Counted from the stretch's first letter, positions 20,773-30,970 are shown. The stretch: DNA of 64,000 nt from Serripes groenlandicus (GCA_031761405.1 JASEVX010000007.1:37328849-37392848), one strand, 5' to 3'. The notes: generated by a model not told the origin, from the sequence alone. A program made the numbers and translations.

Positions 20773-21000
20773 TTTGTTCGCCGCGTTCAACAGTTTTTCA
20801 GTTATATCACGGCGTTTACTTGCTTAGTTACCAGTACTGCTGGTCCATTTGTCCTGACACCAGCCAGTCAGTCGTAACTCCACAACTCCACAACCCTGAG
20901 TGCCAAAGAAGGCAGCTATTACTATCACTTTTTAAAGTCTTTGGTATGACTGAGCCGAGGATCAAACCCACGACATCCCGCACCCGAGGCGGTGTAGAAG
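20773..21000 (-). mobile_element. tRNA-derived SINE, type 1
   Basis: On the minus strand the head GCCTCGGGTGCGGGATGTCG, GGTTTGATCCTCGG (B box) leads into the body CTTTAAAAAGTGATAGTAAT, ACGACTGACTGGCTGGTGTC and CAGTACTGGTAACT. The tail is ACGCCGTGATATAACTGAAA, GTTGAACGCGGCG. The body matches 25137-25320 and 47898-48158, while the tail matches the type 2 SINEs. Confidence 0.75.
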
Positions 21001-21066
21001 CAAGTTCGTTCGAGAAACTTTGCTTCATATATGAATCCTTGTATGACGCAAGGCTGTGTCATGGCT

Positions 21067-21260
21067 TTAACTCTTCCCACTTGCAGACGCATTATGATGC
21101 ATCTGTAACAGACGACTGACAACAGAAGAAGATGAGCAATTTCTACATGTGTCACACAATGTTTTCAACTCAGTGGTTTTCCCTTTCATGTGTCATGTTT
21201 TTGTCAATATTTGTTTAAAGTCATCGGCTGAAAATGTTGTTGTAAGTGGGAAAGGGTTAA
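21067..21260 (-). mobile_element. TTAA-type MITE, reverse orientation
   Basis: The ends are TTAACTCTTCCCACTTGCAG and GTAAGTGGGAAAGGGTTAA. The arm GACGCATTATGATGCATCTG is present and the central hairpin is partly deleted. Confidence 0.85.
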
Positions 21261-21324
21261 ACCCAGAGTGGTGCAGTGTACCTGTGTTACTTTATGAAAG
21301 CCAGAAGAATGAGGAATAGGACCC

Positions 21325-21547
21325 TTAACCCTTTCCCTCATACGACAATTCTGCAGCAGACGACTTTTAACATATTTAGTCAAAAAATAGAAAATCTCTA
21401 TAATTGAATGGATAACTAAAAGTGTAAAACATTGTGGCAAAAGGAGAAATTGCTCGTTTTGAGCAATTTCTTCTTTTGTCACTATGTTTTCAAACAGCCG
21501 TCTGCTGCAGAAGCGTCAGAAAGCATCTATATGAGGGAAAGGGTTAA
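21325..21547 (+). mobile_element. TTAA-type MITE, young subfamily
   Basis: The ends are TTAACCCTTTCCCTCATACG and ATGAGGGAAAGGGTTAA. The arm CTGCAGCAGACGACTTTTAA and the central hairpin AGAAATTGCTCGTTTTGAGC are well kept. It is 7 bp shorter than the 230-bp copies and very similar to those at 31135, 33040, 36402 and 46776. Confidence 0.92.
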
Positions 21548-22259
21548 GGTCAAATTACTCCAAGTACATCCGCTGTCATGCTGATTTACCAAATCAGCAA
21601 AATACCCAATAAAACAACTTTGTTTGCGTAAAAATGAGTGTACACCATTACCAGAATGCATTGAATATATGCCATTGAGTTTAAATCATTGTAAATGCGT
21701 ATAGGATGCACTAGAAATGATTTTTTTTTATCGTTTTAAGTATTTGGACTTTGTTTGAAAGTGAACACTCTGTTTTGTCCGGGCTCAATTTGGTCCAAAA
21801 TGACGCTAACCATCTTCGCCGGGTGAGTTCTTTTTTACATAAGCAGCGCTTAGAAAATGTGACAATTGAGGGCTGAAATTGGTCGATTTACATGGAAACA
21901 AAGAAGGAATTTATTTAGTGTATTGTAACCTTTTTTTGTGTGTGGCGAATCTCGAGTGTGGACAACCCAGAGTGGTAGACATGATACGTATGTCCAATTG
22001 TGGTGCCTTTTGTTATTTCAACCATGTGTTGTTATCTGATTATTTAATAACAAAATATGAATTATATTTTGTTATGTTTCAAATGACTTACTTTCGAAGA
22101 ATGTTAGTTTAAAGATTTGTTATTGGCTAATATTTATTCTAACATAAAAGTATTTGAAAAGTGTCAATTTATATCTACTACATGAAAGATAACTTTTTGC
22201 CGATAGTTTATATGTTATCGCCTGTTATGCTGTTTTAAAACGTTAAGTGTGGAAAAAAA
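21548..22259. other. Non-coding spacer
   Basis: AT-rich; nothing recognised. Confidence 0.4.
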
Positions 22260-22481
22260 ATGTGACAAAAATAATAAAAATCATATAATGAGAACATTTC
22301 TCCTTTCATTTTTATAAAGCTTGTTTCTTTCCCATTTGACGCGAATCGACACATTTGTAGCAGATGAAATGAGAAAATTATTCCCAATAATGAAACGTTC
22401 ACTTACAGTGAATTGCCATATTTTCACTCAGATGTTTCAAATTCGTCTGTTGGAGGTTTGTTGTATGTGGGAAAGGGTTAA
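22260..22481 (-). mobile_element. Decayed TTAA-type MITE with intact right end
   Basis: The right end GTATGTGGGAAAGGGTTAA is perfect, preceded by AAATTCGTCTGTTGGAGGTTT. The left part is scrambled: a GTGACAAAAATAATAAAAAT / GAACATTTCTCC stretch precedes a CTTTCCCATTTGACGCGAA end-like motif at 22328. Confidence 0.6.
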
Positions 22482-23116
22482 CCACATGTCAATACAAGCC
22501 TGTTTTAGGGGAAAGTAAGTTACACAAGCGAAAAGAAAAAGAAAGAATATTGCTAAATCATAGAGCACCTTTAACATAGCGGTAATACTTTGATAAAGGA
22601 ACAGTCCACTAAAGGCTTACGGGATAAAAAGTTAAACAAAGAATCAACAGTGTAAACAGACCACTACATATTTTCACACGATTCGTCAAGAAGTAATTTA
22701 CTACGTATCTTTTACGGACTCATCTCCCCGGTGGACCGCCATCTTGGCTAGGAACGTATGGCCTCGCATTCTTTTGTCTGCTAGTGTCGTCAAGGGCCAA
22801 TCTCATCTGTTTCACGTCAGTGGATCTTCTAAGCGACATACGTTTTTTAATGAGCGGGATATCAAAGACTATAAACAGTCAGATTAGCAACAACGACAGT
22901 AGGTGGAACTATTTTCTCTCGCGCTCAAGTGTTTGCGTATGATTGCTCATCAGTATCAAAGCCGTTAATTGCCCATGAGACTCGCGCAATAATCCAAGTA
23001 CCCGTATGAGCTATTTGAACAAGCCAGCTATCTGCTTCACGTTGGAATGTCGTATTTGCAGATTTTGACATGGATAATTAATTTAGCTTTCCGAATTCGG
23101 CGTGAAGCGATGGTAT
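22482..23116. other. Non-coding spacer
   Basis: A slightly more GC-rich patch at 22720-22830 has no open frame worth naming. No element is recognised. Confidence 0.35.
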
Positions 23117-23333
23117 TTAACCTTTACCAACATGCAGACGTATCAGCCACACATACATTTTGAAAACTTTGAGACAGTGGAAAAATGCTTTAAATGTTCA
23201 ATTTCTCCTTCTGCGACCAAGGTTTTAACTCTATTCAATAATTATTTATTTCATTCAAGGAGATTTTCTCAATTAATGCCCAGATCTTTTCGATGTCGAC
23301 TGCTGCAGATTTGTTTATTATGGAAAGGGTTAA
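23117..23333 (-). mobile_element. TTAA-type MITE
   Basis: It runs from TTAACCTTTACCAACATGC to TATTATGGAAAGGGTTAA, with right arm GATGTCGACTGCTGCAGATT. The central hairpin is degraded. Confidence 0.75.
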
Positions 23334-23647
23334 AAGACTACTTCAAAGTTTAAATATGTGTCATTAGGTACCTATTTTTTTTTTTTTTTTTTCAAATGTA
23401 AAAAAGAATCCATATGTATGTCAAACACACTGGGAGAAAAAAAAAATACCAAGGAATGAAGGTCGTCACACAATAGTTAACATTTCAATGCAGTTGATTC
23501 ACACGAATTCGTCATTCTTAACATTCAGGAAGTTATGCGGGGTTAGTTACCAGAACACTTGACTCGCTATAACTCGAGCATACGCTACCTCAAGTAAATA
23601 CAGGAACCATTTCATGGAACGAATATGTACTGCTTCTTCTTCATAAT

Positions 23648-23907
23648 TGAGCCGTCCCGCGAGAAAACGAACATTATGGCCTATGCGTAATGTATCGACC
23701 CAGATCAGCCTGCGCAGTCCGCGCAGACTGATCCGGACCTACACATTCCGTCTCAGGGGGGTAGAGGTATAGAATAATGATTCCTGAAACAGAAAATCCA
23801 CAGTAGGCGAAACGTGTCTATCAGGGTAAGCCTGCGTGGCATGCTTAGGCTGATCTGGTTCTATACTTTACGCAATGTCCACAATGTTTTCTCGCGAGAC
23901 GGCTCAT
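23648..23907. mobile_element. TGAGCCG-ended inverted-repeat element, copy 2
   Basis: Strong terminal inverted repeats: TGAGCCGTCCCGCGAGAAAAC and GTTTTCTCGCGAGACGGCTCA. Further in, GCCTATGCGTAATGTATCGA, CCAGATCAGCCTGCGCAG is mirrored by CATGCTTAGGCTGATCTGG and ACTTTACGCAATG. Palindromes with TGAGCC...GAGAAAAC ends are, as I recall, frequent in clam genomes; this needs a database check. Confidence 0.75.
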
Positions 23908-23944
23908 ATGATTAAATCACATAACTGATTTTCAGAATTAGTAA

Positions 23945-24122
23945 CGACAATGGCTGTCAATCCAGGGGTTGTCAGTTCGAACCCAAGCTCGGCTAACATT
24001 ATTTGCGACGTTTGACAAAAGTCACTGTGACAAGCGTCCTTCGTCTTTTACCACCGGGCCAACAGTCTATATGGAAAAGCAGCCAGTTGCTTGGAAATAC
24101 TGGAACATTGTTGAAAACGGCC
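23945..24122 (+). mobile_element. SINE-like repeat (type 3)
   Basis: GGCTGTCAATCCAGG, then GTTCGAACCCAAGCTCGGCT, which resembles a B box, matches 17268-17310. The 3' end ACATTGTTGAAAACGGC is the tail shared by the other SINEs. Confidence 0.45.
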
Positions 24123-24460
24123 CCAATTTATCAATGATCTTCATAATTAAATACAATGTTACAACAGTTTATACTATCAATAAGAAATGTGCTGCGCTGC
24201 TTGTTTATTTGATAGGGATTCATATTTGCTTGCTCTCTATCCGCGCAGGTCTGATCAAGCCAATGAACCATTGAAGGTGATCAGCTATTCTCATGTTGAT
24301 CCTCAGCATGGAGGGACAGGAAGATTTTGATTACACTTGGAATAATAACGCTAATGCGCTAAGGTTTTTTTTTTGCACAGCGCATCTTGCACTTATACTG
24401 GTAACATTTGAATAATACATATCGGGGCTCAACTTCCTGATTGTCAGTGTCCTGTAAACA
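24123..24460. other. Non-coding spacer
   Basis: No recognised feature apart from a short T run near 24366. Confidence 0.35.
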
Positions 24461-24523
24461 TTAACCATCTCTCACTTGTAAACACATCAGACGACTTAAA
24501 TCTTGTTTATGTTGGAGAGATAA
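24461..24523. mobile_element. Minimal TTAA-MITE remnant (about 63 bp)
   Basis: TTAACCATCTCTCACTTGTA and TATGTTGGAGAGATAA are terminal inverted repeats around ACATCAGACGACTTAAATC. Only the ends and one arm of the dominant MITE remain. Confidence 0.5.
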
Positions 24524-24651
24524 CTCTATGTGATTTCTCGGTCCCTCTAGATGTCGAGTTATCGCTCGACCACTGAACGTATGCCGTAAAGCAAAACTTT
24601 AAACTACATTTGCGAGGTATATCAACCCAAAATATCAACATCGCATTAGTT

Positions 24652-25072
24652 TGTTTGGTTTACTGGGGTTTTACAATGTTTTCAACATAATTTCAATTAT
24701 ATTACGGCAAAAGTGCACTTATTTATGCTCCCTAGGTAAACAAACCAGAACGTACCTAGGAAATGTGACTTGCCTAAGGGCAATCCATCATGGCCACTAC
24801 GACAAGGGATCGAACCCGGTATGATCGGTTGCAAATCCCCGACACTAACCTAACAGAGGTCCAGATAAGGAGGGTTATTCAGCTCTTGTACCCAGAATTT
24901 CTCTCTTATTATTAAGGCAAACCTATATTGTGGGTACTCAAAAGAATCGTCTCACTGAGACGATTCTTTTGAGTACCCACAACATAGGGTTCGAGTGTCA
25001 AATAAGCATTTTAGAACATGCAAAACGCCCGTTATCTGGAGCTCTGACTAATCACTCGGTCACGGTGCATTC
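24652..25072 (-). mobile_element. Type 2 SINE interrupted by a MITE
   Basis: The SINE tail (minus GTTGAAAACATTGTAAAACC) starts at 24652. The body and B box (GGGTTCGATCCC on minus, near 24807) follow, and the head resumes at 25047-25072 (CCGTGACCGAGTGATTAG on minus). Removing the element at 24854-25046 restores the order seen at 18150-18357. Confidence 0.8.
24854..25046 (+). mobile_element. CAGAG-ended palindromic MITE, copy 2
   Basis: The ends CAGAGGTCCAGATAAGGAGG and CGCCCGTTATCTGGAGCTCTG are inverted repeats. The central hairpin GTACTCAAAAGAATCGTCTC / GAGACGATTCTTTTGAGTAC is perfect for at least 20 bp. Flanks ACTAACCT (left) and ACTAATCA (right) may be an imperfect 8-bp target duplication, as in hAT elements. 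Confidence 0.8.
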
Positions 25073-25136
25073 CTGTTCTTCATATTTATTGAACGTAATC
25101 CAATCTTAGAACATATTATTCATATCTCATGACTAC

Positions 25137-25321
25137 CTTGGTGATGTAGTAGTAAAGCGTCCACCTTGGATGCGGGAGGTCGCGGGTTCGATCCCCGGCG
25201 GGGTCATATGAAAGCCTTTAAAATGGTAGTAATGGCCGCCCTCCTTTGCGCTCAGGGCTGCTGGGTAAGCATTACGGCTGACTGGCTGTTGTCAGGATAA
25301 AGGACCAGAAGAACTGGTAAC
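25137..25321 (+). mobile_element. tRNA-derived SINE, type 1, 3'-truncated
   Basis: Head: TTGGTGATGTAGTAGTAAAG (A-box region) and GGTTCGATCCC (B box, 25185-25195). The body CTTTAAAATGGTAGTAATGG and CGGCTGACTGGCTGTTGTCA continues to ACTGGTAACTTG. There it stops and is joined directly to a half MITE. Although the 5' 72 bp resemble a tRNA, the body shared with other copies makes this a SINE and not a tRNA gene. Confidence 0.8.
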
Positions 25322-25374
25322 TTGTTTTCAAAGTCATCTGCTGCAGATTTATTATATGTGAGAAATGGTTTAAC
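25322..25374 (-). mobile_element. Half MITE fused to SINE
   Basis: TTTTCAAAGTCATCTGCTGC ... TATGTGAGAAATGGTTTAA is only the right quarter of the dominant MITE. Its left part is missing at the junction with the SINE. Confidence 0.7.
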
Positions 25375-25590
25375 ATCATTTGCGAAAAAAGAAGAACAAG
25401 AGCAGAATACACAACCTCGCAGTCTAGTATTGGTCCATCTGCAAAAGCATCGTCCCTTTCGTTTTATCAATTAGTTTAGTAATGACTTAAAACTATTAAA
25501 TAAATATTAATGACAAGGAGGATATACGTTACAGATATTCAGATGGAAATACGCTGAGAACGGTGCAGTCCTATAGTGATCACAACCATT

Positions 25591-25807
25591 TGACCATCCC
25601 TTTCCTACATACAGCAAAACTGCAGCAGACGACTTTGAAAACATATAGGAAAACATATGGAATATTTATAAATGAAGTTATTATTGTTGGAAAAGTTGAA
25701 AGATTGTGACATAATGAGAAATTGCTTATATTGAGACATTTCTCATTTGTCACAATGTTCTCAAACATTGTCTGATGCAGATGCGTCTGTATGTGAGCAA
25801 GCGTTAA
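25591..25807 (+). mobile_element. TTAA-type MITE
   Basis: It begins near TTGACCATCCCTTTCCTACAT, keeps CTGCAGCAGACGACTTTGAA, and ends GTGAGCAAGCGTTAA. The central hairpin is GAGAAATTGCTTATATTGAG / ACATTTCTC. Confidence 0.8.
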
Positions 25808-25917
25808 CACAATCTGAATCACTGAATGGAGACCCTGATCAGATATAATCTTACACGAGTCTTAACTGTCCGTGTATTCTCTAGGGTTGCTTTCTATCTG
25901 AACAAAGGTAGTTTTCA

Positions 25918-26179
25918 TGTTGTCTGTGTTGTGATAGTCTACTTTGCCATTTGTGTTTTAGATCATCCCTTTTGGGCAGTTGCTGGGCCAATAAACTCTG
26001 ATTAGAGAAACGAGCCAAACATGTGATTATTACATGGCCCACTTGGACCAAGGCAGCTAAGAAGTGAAAACGTGTGTTGACTTAGACTGATGACTGAGAC
26101 GAGACAAGACTCTTTAAGACCAAGCAAATGATAATATAATGCAGGTTATAGTGTTAGCTACGGATGAGTGGACACAACA
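25918..26179 (+). mobile_element. Putative relic LTR of a Gypsy element
   Basis: The segment starts TGTTGTCTG and ends GACACAACA, giving TGTTGT/ACAACA inverted termini. It is followed one base later by TGGTGTCAGAAGTG, a primer-binding site that matches the 3' end of tRNA-Leu. No second LTR was found, so the boundary is tentative. Confidence 0.45.
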
Positions 26180-26180
26180 A

Positions 26181-26194
26181 TGGTGTCAGAAGTG
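26181..26194 (+). promoter_or_regulatory. tRNA-Leu type primer-binding site
   Basis: TGGTGTCAGAAGTG is complementary to the last 14 nt (with CCA) of a tRNA-Leu of the CAG type as I remember it. This is the classic minus-strand priming site just inside a 5' LTR. Confidence 0.55.
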
Positions 26195-26925
26195 AAGCAG
26201 AACCCATGTTAGTTCGTTCCATTTTGTTGTTTTCCAAAAGAAATGGTGAAGGAGATAGAGGTGGCCATTTTGAAAACAGCATGGAAAAAGATTTCCTGCA
26301 TTAAAGGTCATGTCATATCCCACCTGCCGTCACAGGTTCAGGGTCTGTCAGAGACAATTGATAAACTTCATAGGCATATATGATGTAGATGTAGGGTTGG
26401 TCTATTGCCACTGTATAAAGCCTATGGCAAGGACATTTTATAATACAATGAGATTACTGTGAAAATAGTATGATGGCGCTTGCGTGGATGTTACAGCTAC
26501 GGATGCACTGGATATTGCCAAAGCAAATGAGATACTAATAGTAATCAAAAGAAGTATGAACAATGCCAATTGTTCCAGTCTTCATTTTCCAAGTGCAGTG
26601 TGATAAGGGCTAAACAAATTAGAGATGAAAGATTCAAGCATGCCTCAATAGCACTCATTGCCCGCTGGGAGACAAGGTAGAAGGGAAGTAATTCTGGTAA
26701 CTGGTCTCTGCTCAATGGGGAACAACAATACGAGCCGGTGGTAGATGATACAGTTCTAGGGGATACTGACCTGGGAAAGCAGAACCCTAAGACAAGGTAG
26801 AAGGGAAGTAACTATGGTAACTGGTCTCTGCTCACTGACAACAAGACGAGCCGATGGCAGATGACACAGTTCTAGGAGATACTGAACTGACCTGGGAAAG
26901 GAGTGAGGTAATGTTTATCCTGGCT
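26195..26925 (+). pseudogene. Decayed interior of a Gypsy retrotransposon
   Basis: No open frame survives. A segment of about 120 bp (GACAAGGTAGAAGGGAAGTA ... TGGTAACTGGTCTCTGCTCA) is repeated in tandem, starting at 26671 and 26791. Position between a primer-binding site and a pol remnant suggests old gag/pol sequence with large deletions. Confidence 0.45.
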
Positions 26926-27039
26926 ATGAAGAACCACAGGGGCAGTTAGCAAGATGGTTGGAAGAAATGTCACAGTACAATACAAGACGAATATTTGACG
27001 CAAAGCATCAAAGAGAAGCCGCAATATTCCGTTGCACAT
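26926..27039 (+). pseudogene. Remnant of Gypsy RNase H region
   Basis: This frame reads YEEPQGQLARWLEEMSQYN and then a frayed DAKHQREAA. It aligns with the end of RNase H in Ty3/Gypsy polyproteins (consensus ...EP.GQ..RWLE.LSQ..F...HRPG.KHGNAD). The same region of the intact element at 57.4-61.7 kb reads EPDGQVQRWLEQLSQFDF. It is a short, dead fragment ending in TGA. Confidence 0.6.
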
Positions 27040-27365
27040 GAAGAAATAAGAAAAAGGAACATTTAAATCCACAAACATTAGAAAAAATTAATCTGTAGTC
27101 AGTAATGCAGATATCGGTATTTGAAGACTTAAGTATTATTGTAGGATATTTAACCTGTCTGTGTTTTTAGTGAATGAGATGATTTAGAGTTAAACTGATC
27201 ATGAAAAGTGACAGTTAAGACAAATACTTAAGATAAATGGACAAGAGGTTATGATCAATTTCAATTGGTACCAAAAACAATCAACTATTTGTATTGAACC
27301 CACGCCATGTTATGATAATTTTTTGACAAATAAAAATGCCGACACACATACAATCTGTTTTGGGA
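27040..27365. other. Non-coding spacer
   Basis: Nothing recognised. Confidence 0.35.
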
Positions 27366-27590
27366 GTTATTGTGTCAAATGGAGCAAATTTCAACTTTTG
27401 CCACAATGATTTCAAAACGTCGTCTGCTGCAGAGGCTCAGATAGGGTATATTATTTTATGTTGGAAATGGTTAAAACCGTAAATGAAGAAAATTAAGTTT
27501 ATTATGAGCAATTTCACCTTTAGCTTCAATTATTTCAAAAGTCGTCTGTTGCAGAGGACAGTCAGGGTATACATGTGGGAAAGGATTAAA
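27366..27590 (+). mobile_element. Two tandem right halves of a TTAA-type MITE
   Basis: The first half ends CGTCTGCTGCAGAGGCTCAG ... TGTTGGAAATGGTTAAAACC (27473). The second ends GTCGTCTGTTGCAGAGGACA ... GTGGGAAAGGATTAAAACCG (27591). Both are followed by the same flank, ACCGTAA, so the half copy was duplicated with its flank with a period near 117 bp. Confidence 0.7.
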
Positions 27591-28298
27591 ACCGTAAGTA
27601 GAGACAATTAGGGCAAAACATATCAGGTCATAACCTGATTAAATTGTTATTGGAGAGAGGTAAAAACCCAAAACATTGAATAGTTAAAAAAATATGAAAG
27701 GTAACGGTGTTAGAAATTTACAACACGAGTATACTACAATAAAGATTGGACCCATAAGATGTATTGATTGGTATAAGGGAAGTAATGAAACCAAGCCCTG
27801 CTTGTGGCGGCCATGCTGGAGTTTCCTGGGGCTAATAGCCTAGCCTTGTACTTGTTAGATACCAAGTGATAATGAATAAGTGTTCTGTTGCCTTGCAATT
27901 ATACGACTGAAATACTATAGTAAATCATGGGTTGAAACCCCATTTCAAAATTATATTAAACCAATCCTGCTGTCATTCAGCTGGTAAATGCATGCAGTTG
28001 TAGTTATGTGCATCCTGATGAATCTCATCCAATCTGAAAATTGACAATATACGGAAAGATTGTTTTACAAATAACTTGACAAAAAAATTCACCCATCTTC
28101 GCAAGCCAATGCTCCTTTTTCCATTATATTTAAGTAATTACTTATTAGGAATATATATGAAGTACCCTTGACTTTGTCACATGTATGCAAGATTTGTGTC
28201 TGTAGCTTCAATGTCAAACATATGCTGAGAAGGCATGTACAGGTTCAACAGACGTCTGATGGGTATCTAGAACATTTTACGTCTGTCAAACTCTGCAA
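27591..28298. other. Non-coding spacer, possible SINE trace
   Basis: CCTAGCCTTGTACTTG and AATGAATAAGTGTTCTGTTG (27838-27890) faintly resemble the type 2 SINE body. The rest is unassigned. Confidence 0.3.
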
Positions 28299-28466
28299 TT
28301 TACCCTTTCCCACATGCAACAAATATGCAGCAGGTGACTTTGAATAACATCTAGGCAAAAATGTGGAAACTCTAAAGTTGAATGTATAATTTTTCAGAGG
28401 AATTGAAAACAAAGTGGCAAAAGGAGAAATATGGCAGCAGTTTTTTGTATGTGGGAATGGTTTAAT
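28299..28466 (+). mobile_element. Internally deleted TTAA-type MITE
   Basis: TTTACCCTTTCCCACATGCA, GCAGCAGGTGACTTTGAATA and GTGGCAAAAGGAGAAATATG jump directly to GGCAGCAGTTTTTTGTATGTG and GGGAATGGTTTAA. The second half of the central hairpin and its arm are missing. Confidence 0.75.
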
Positions 28467-28547
28467 CAAGATACAATTATTAATTGTAGTAGACCTTGCC
28501 ATTATGAAAATCATTTAGGGTATTTTATCTTTAGTTTATTCTGTAAT

Positions 28548-28788
28548 TTAACCCTCCTTTCCAACATACAAGAATACTTCAGCAGATGACTATGAATGCA
28601 CCTTTACAACAAATATGACATTTTTCTTATCTATGAAAATATAAGTATTCTATAGTGATGTAAACAGTTTGGGAAAAGGAGAAAGTCATCATTATGAGCA
28701 ATTTCTCCTTTTGCCATAATGTTTTCTGAAGACATATGTAGCAGATGTATCAAGATATGACTGTATACATGTGCGAAATGATTTATCA
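28548..28788 (+). mobile_element. TTAA-type MITE
   Basis: It begins TTAACCCTCCTTTCCAACAT. The central GAGAAAGTCATCATTATGAG / CAATTTCTCCTTTTGCCA hairpin is mismatched in the left arm. The right end, ACATGTGCGAAATGATTTA, is eroded. Confidence 0.75.
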
Positions 28789-29018
28789 TGTTGTAGAAAC
28801 ATTTATACTTTACTTTCAGGTTTTGTTCACCCGTTGACTCAACACATTCAAGTGCTACCAAAAGTTGTTCTAATGAAAGTGTGTTTGTATGAAACTGAGT
28901 GCATGGTTTTGAAATGTGCTAAGTAGTGCTTCATTCAATGGAAGTTCTATTCAAAAATTGTTTTGTTTTACCATTATATATACTGTTAAATTTGTATGTC
29001 CCCATTATATAAGGAAGT

Positions 29019-29247
29019 GTCAGCCCTTTCCCACATGCAGATGCATTTTAACGCATTTGCAGCAGTCAACTTTTGAAATCATCTTGACAAAAGGAGAAAT
29101 TGCACACAATGAGCAATATCTCCTTTTGTCGCGATGTTTTCAACTGTATTCGATAAATATACTTTTATTTATATACGTTTTCTAAATTTTTACCTTGATA
29201 TTTCAAAGTCGTCATCTGCAGATTTGTCGTATGTGGAAAAGGGTTAA
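29019..29247 (-). mobile_element. TTAA-type MITE, reverse orientation
   Basis: GCCCTTTCCCACATGCAGAT at the left and CGTATGTGGAAAAGGGTTAA at the right. The centre, AGGAGAAATTGCACACAATG / AGCAATATCTCCTTTTG, is a near-perfect hairpin. The left TTAA has changed to TCAG. Confidence 0.85.
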
Positions 29248-29833
29248 GATGTATACATGTTCACTCATCTAACTCCTTCAGTCTATCCAGATTTTTTTTT
29301 AAGTTATGCATATCTAAAGAAATTATTGACCAACTGTCATGAAACCTTTTCAGGAATATTTATCACTTTGAGCGGTTTTCTACATGGAGTATGATTTAAA
29401 CGCCATGGTCCTTAATATGTATAGCTTAACTGAACACATAAGTGGTGACATTCATGTCTTGTTCCATCAAATTTATTTCTTAACCTGTTTCCAAAAAGAA
29501 ACACATTTTAATGAGAATGAAACAGACAACTTGCAATTTGAGCTTGTCAAAGGAAAAAAGGTACAAGACTAATTTTGTGAACAGTGCATATTCAGGTCAA
29601 CATTCACAGTCTGATCAAGATCCACACCATTCACATATTACTTACTCAAGCTTGATAGAAGCTTGATTGTCAACTTCTGAAGATTCTGATTAGACAAGAG
29701 CACATGTACAGACCGATCTGAACCTACTATGATCAGAAATACGAACTTGTACTTTTTCCCATGAACCGGCTCATACATGAAGACATTGTGTTGAAAGGAG
29801 GATTCACTGTTTTCAGCAGTCTGAGAAAATAAT
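29248..29833. other. Non-coding spacer
   Basis: No gene is seen; the longest open frame here has no recognisable features. Confidence 0.4.
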
Positions 29834-30068
29834 TATAACCTTTTCCTACATACAGACGCTTTCTGATGCCTCTGGAGCAGATGACTTTTTGAAAATATTG
29901 TGGCAAACGTAGAAATTGCTCATAATGAGCAATTTCTACGTTCGTTACATTGTGTTCAACTCTATTCAATAAGTATACTTTTATTAAAATAATTTATAGA
30001 CATTTTCAATAATTTTGCCTATGTGGTTTCAAAATTGTCTGCCACAGATTTGCTGTATGTGGGAAAGG
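29834..30068 (-). mobile_element. TTAA-type MITE
   Basis: TAACCTTTTCCTACATACAG, GACGCTTTCTGATGCCTCTG, a perfect central palindrome CGTAGAAATTGCTCA / GAGCAATTTCTACG, and GTATGTGGGAAAGGA at the right. The two central arms share a change (GGAGAAA to CGTAGAAA on the left, mirrored on the right). Confidence 0.85.
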
Positions 30069-30127
30069 ACATAGGTTTCATTATTTCATCAGAAGTTAAC
30101 AGTACTTTTAACATTTGTTCAAGAGTA

Positions 30128-30496
30128 AAGTTCATCATTTCATCAGAAGTAAGTTTCAGAGGAGTGATCTTCAATTTGTATGGATCTGGATGAGACTGTC
30201 AGTATATGCAGGCTGATTTGAATTGTTATCATTGAACGCTTACTTCCTGAAGTACTGTTCCTGATTTGTATTGACCTTTGTAGACAAGGGAATCATATGT
30301 TAATGAGTTAAGTTCATCATTTCATCAGAAGTTAACAGTGAGTTTCTGGAGGTGATCTTCAATTTGGATGGATCAGATTAGACTGCCAGAATATGCAGGC
30401 TGATCTGAATTTTTATGTTAGAACACTTACTTCCTGAAGTACTATTTCTGATTTTTATAGACCTTTGTAGACAAGGGAATCATTTGTTAATGAGTT
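30128..30496. repeat. Tandem duplication of a ~185-bp segment
   Basis: AAGTTCATCATTTCATCAGA occurs at 30128 and 30310, and the following sequence (GTGATCTTCAATTTG, TATGCAGGCTGAT, ACTTCCTGAAGTACT, AGACAAGGGAATCAT) is repeated in the same order. I estimate about 85-90% identity. There is no coding potential. Confidence 0.85.
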
Positions 30497-30739
30497 AAGT
30501 TTACTGTTCTGTTAAATATATCACAGTTTTTCCTTTTTATTCGATCTCACTTTTGTTTTTAATGTCATTTTCATGGTAAATAAAGTTTATAAAATGTTTC
30601 CCTTTTTTCATATTAATTGTTCTTGTGTAAATTTATCTATGATAGAATGACATCATTGTGAGAATTTGTTTTGTATTTATTACTTCAATGGGGATTTAAA
30701 ATAGTCTTATTATTTTCAATATTTTGTTTGTACCATGCC
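30497..30739. other. Non-coding spacer
   Basis: AT-rich; nothing recognised. Confidence 0.4.
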
Positions 30740-30970
30740 ATTAGAAAGCCTTCTTGCATATCTTTAGCAGATGACTTTGAAAATATCAAGGCACAAATAT
30801 GGAATATCTCTAATTGAGATACGTTATTGAATAATCTGGGATGGAGATGTTGGTAAAAGGAGAACTTGCTCATACATGTATTAATCAATTTCACCTTTTG
30901 TCACAATGCTTTCAAATAATCATGTGCTGCAGATGCATCGAAATGCTTCTGCATGTGGGAAAGTTTTAGT
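30740..30970 (+). mobile_element. TTAA-type MITE, ends eroded
   Basis: TTAGCAGATGACTTTGAAAA, then GGTAAAAGGAGAACTTGCTC, then CAATTTCACCTTTTGTCACA, then GTGCTGCAGATGCATCGAAA and CATGTGGGAAAGTTTTAG. The left terminus is lost. Confidence 0.7.

Noticed and set aside
25137..25208. tRNA gene
   Set aside because: The 72 bp have A- and B-box-like motifs, but the same head continues into a SINE body found at three other places, and no good cloverleaf is apparent.
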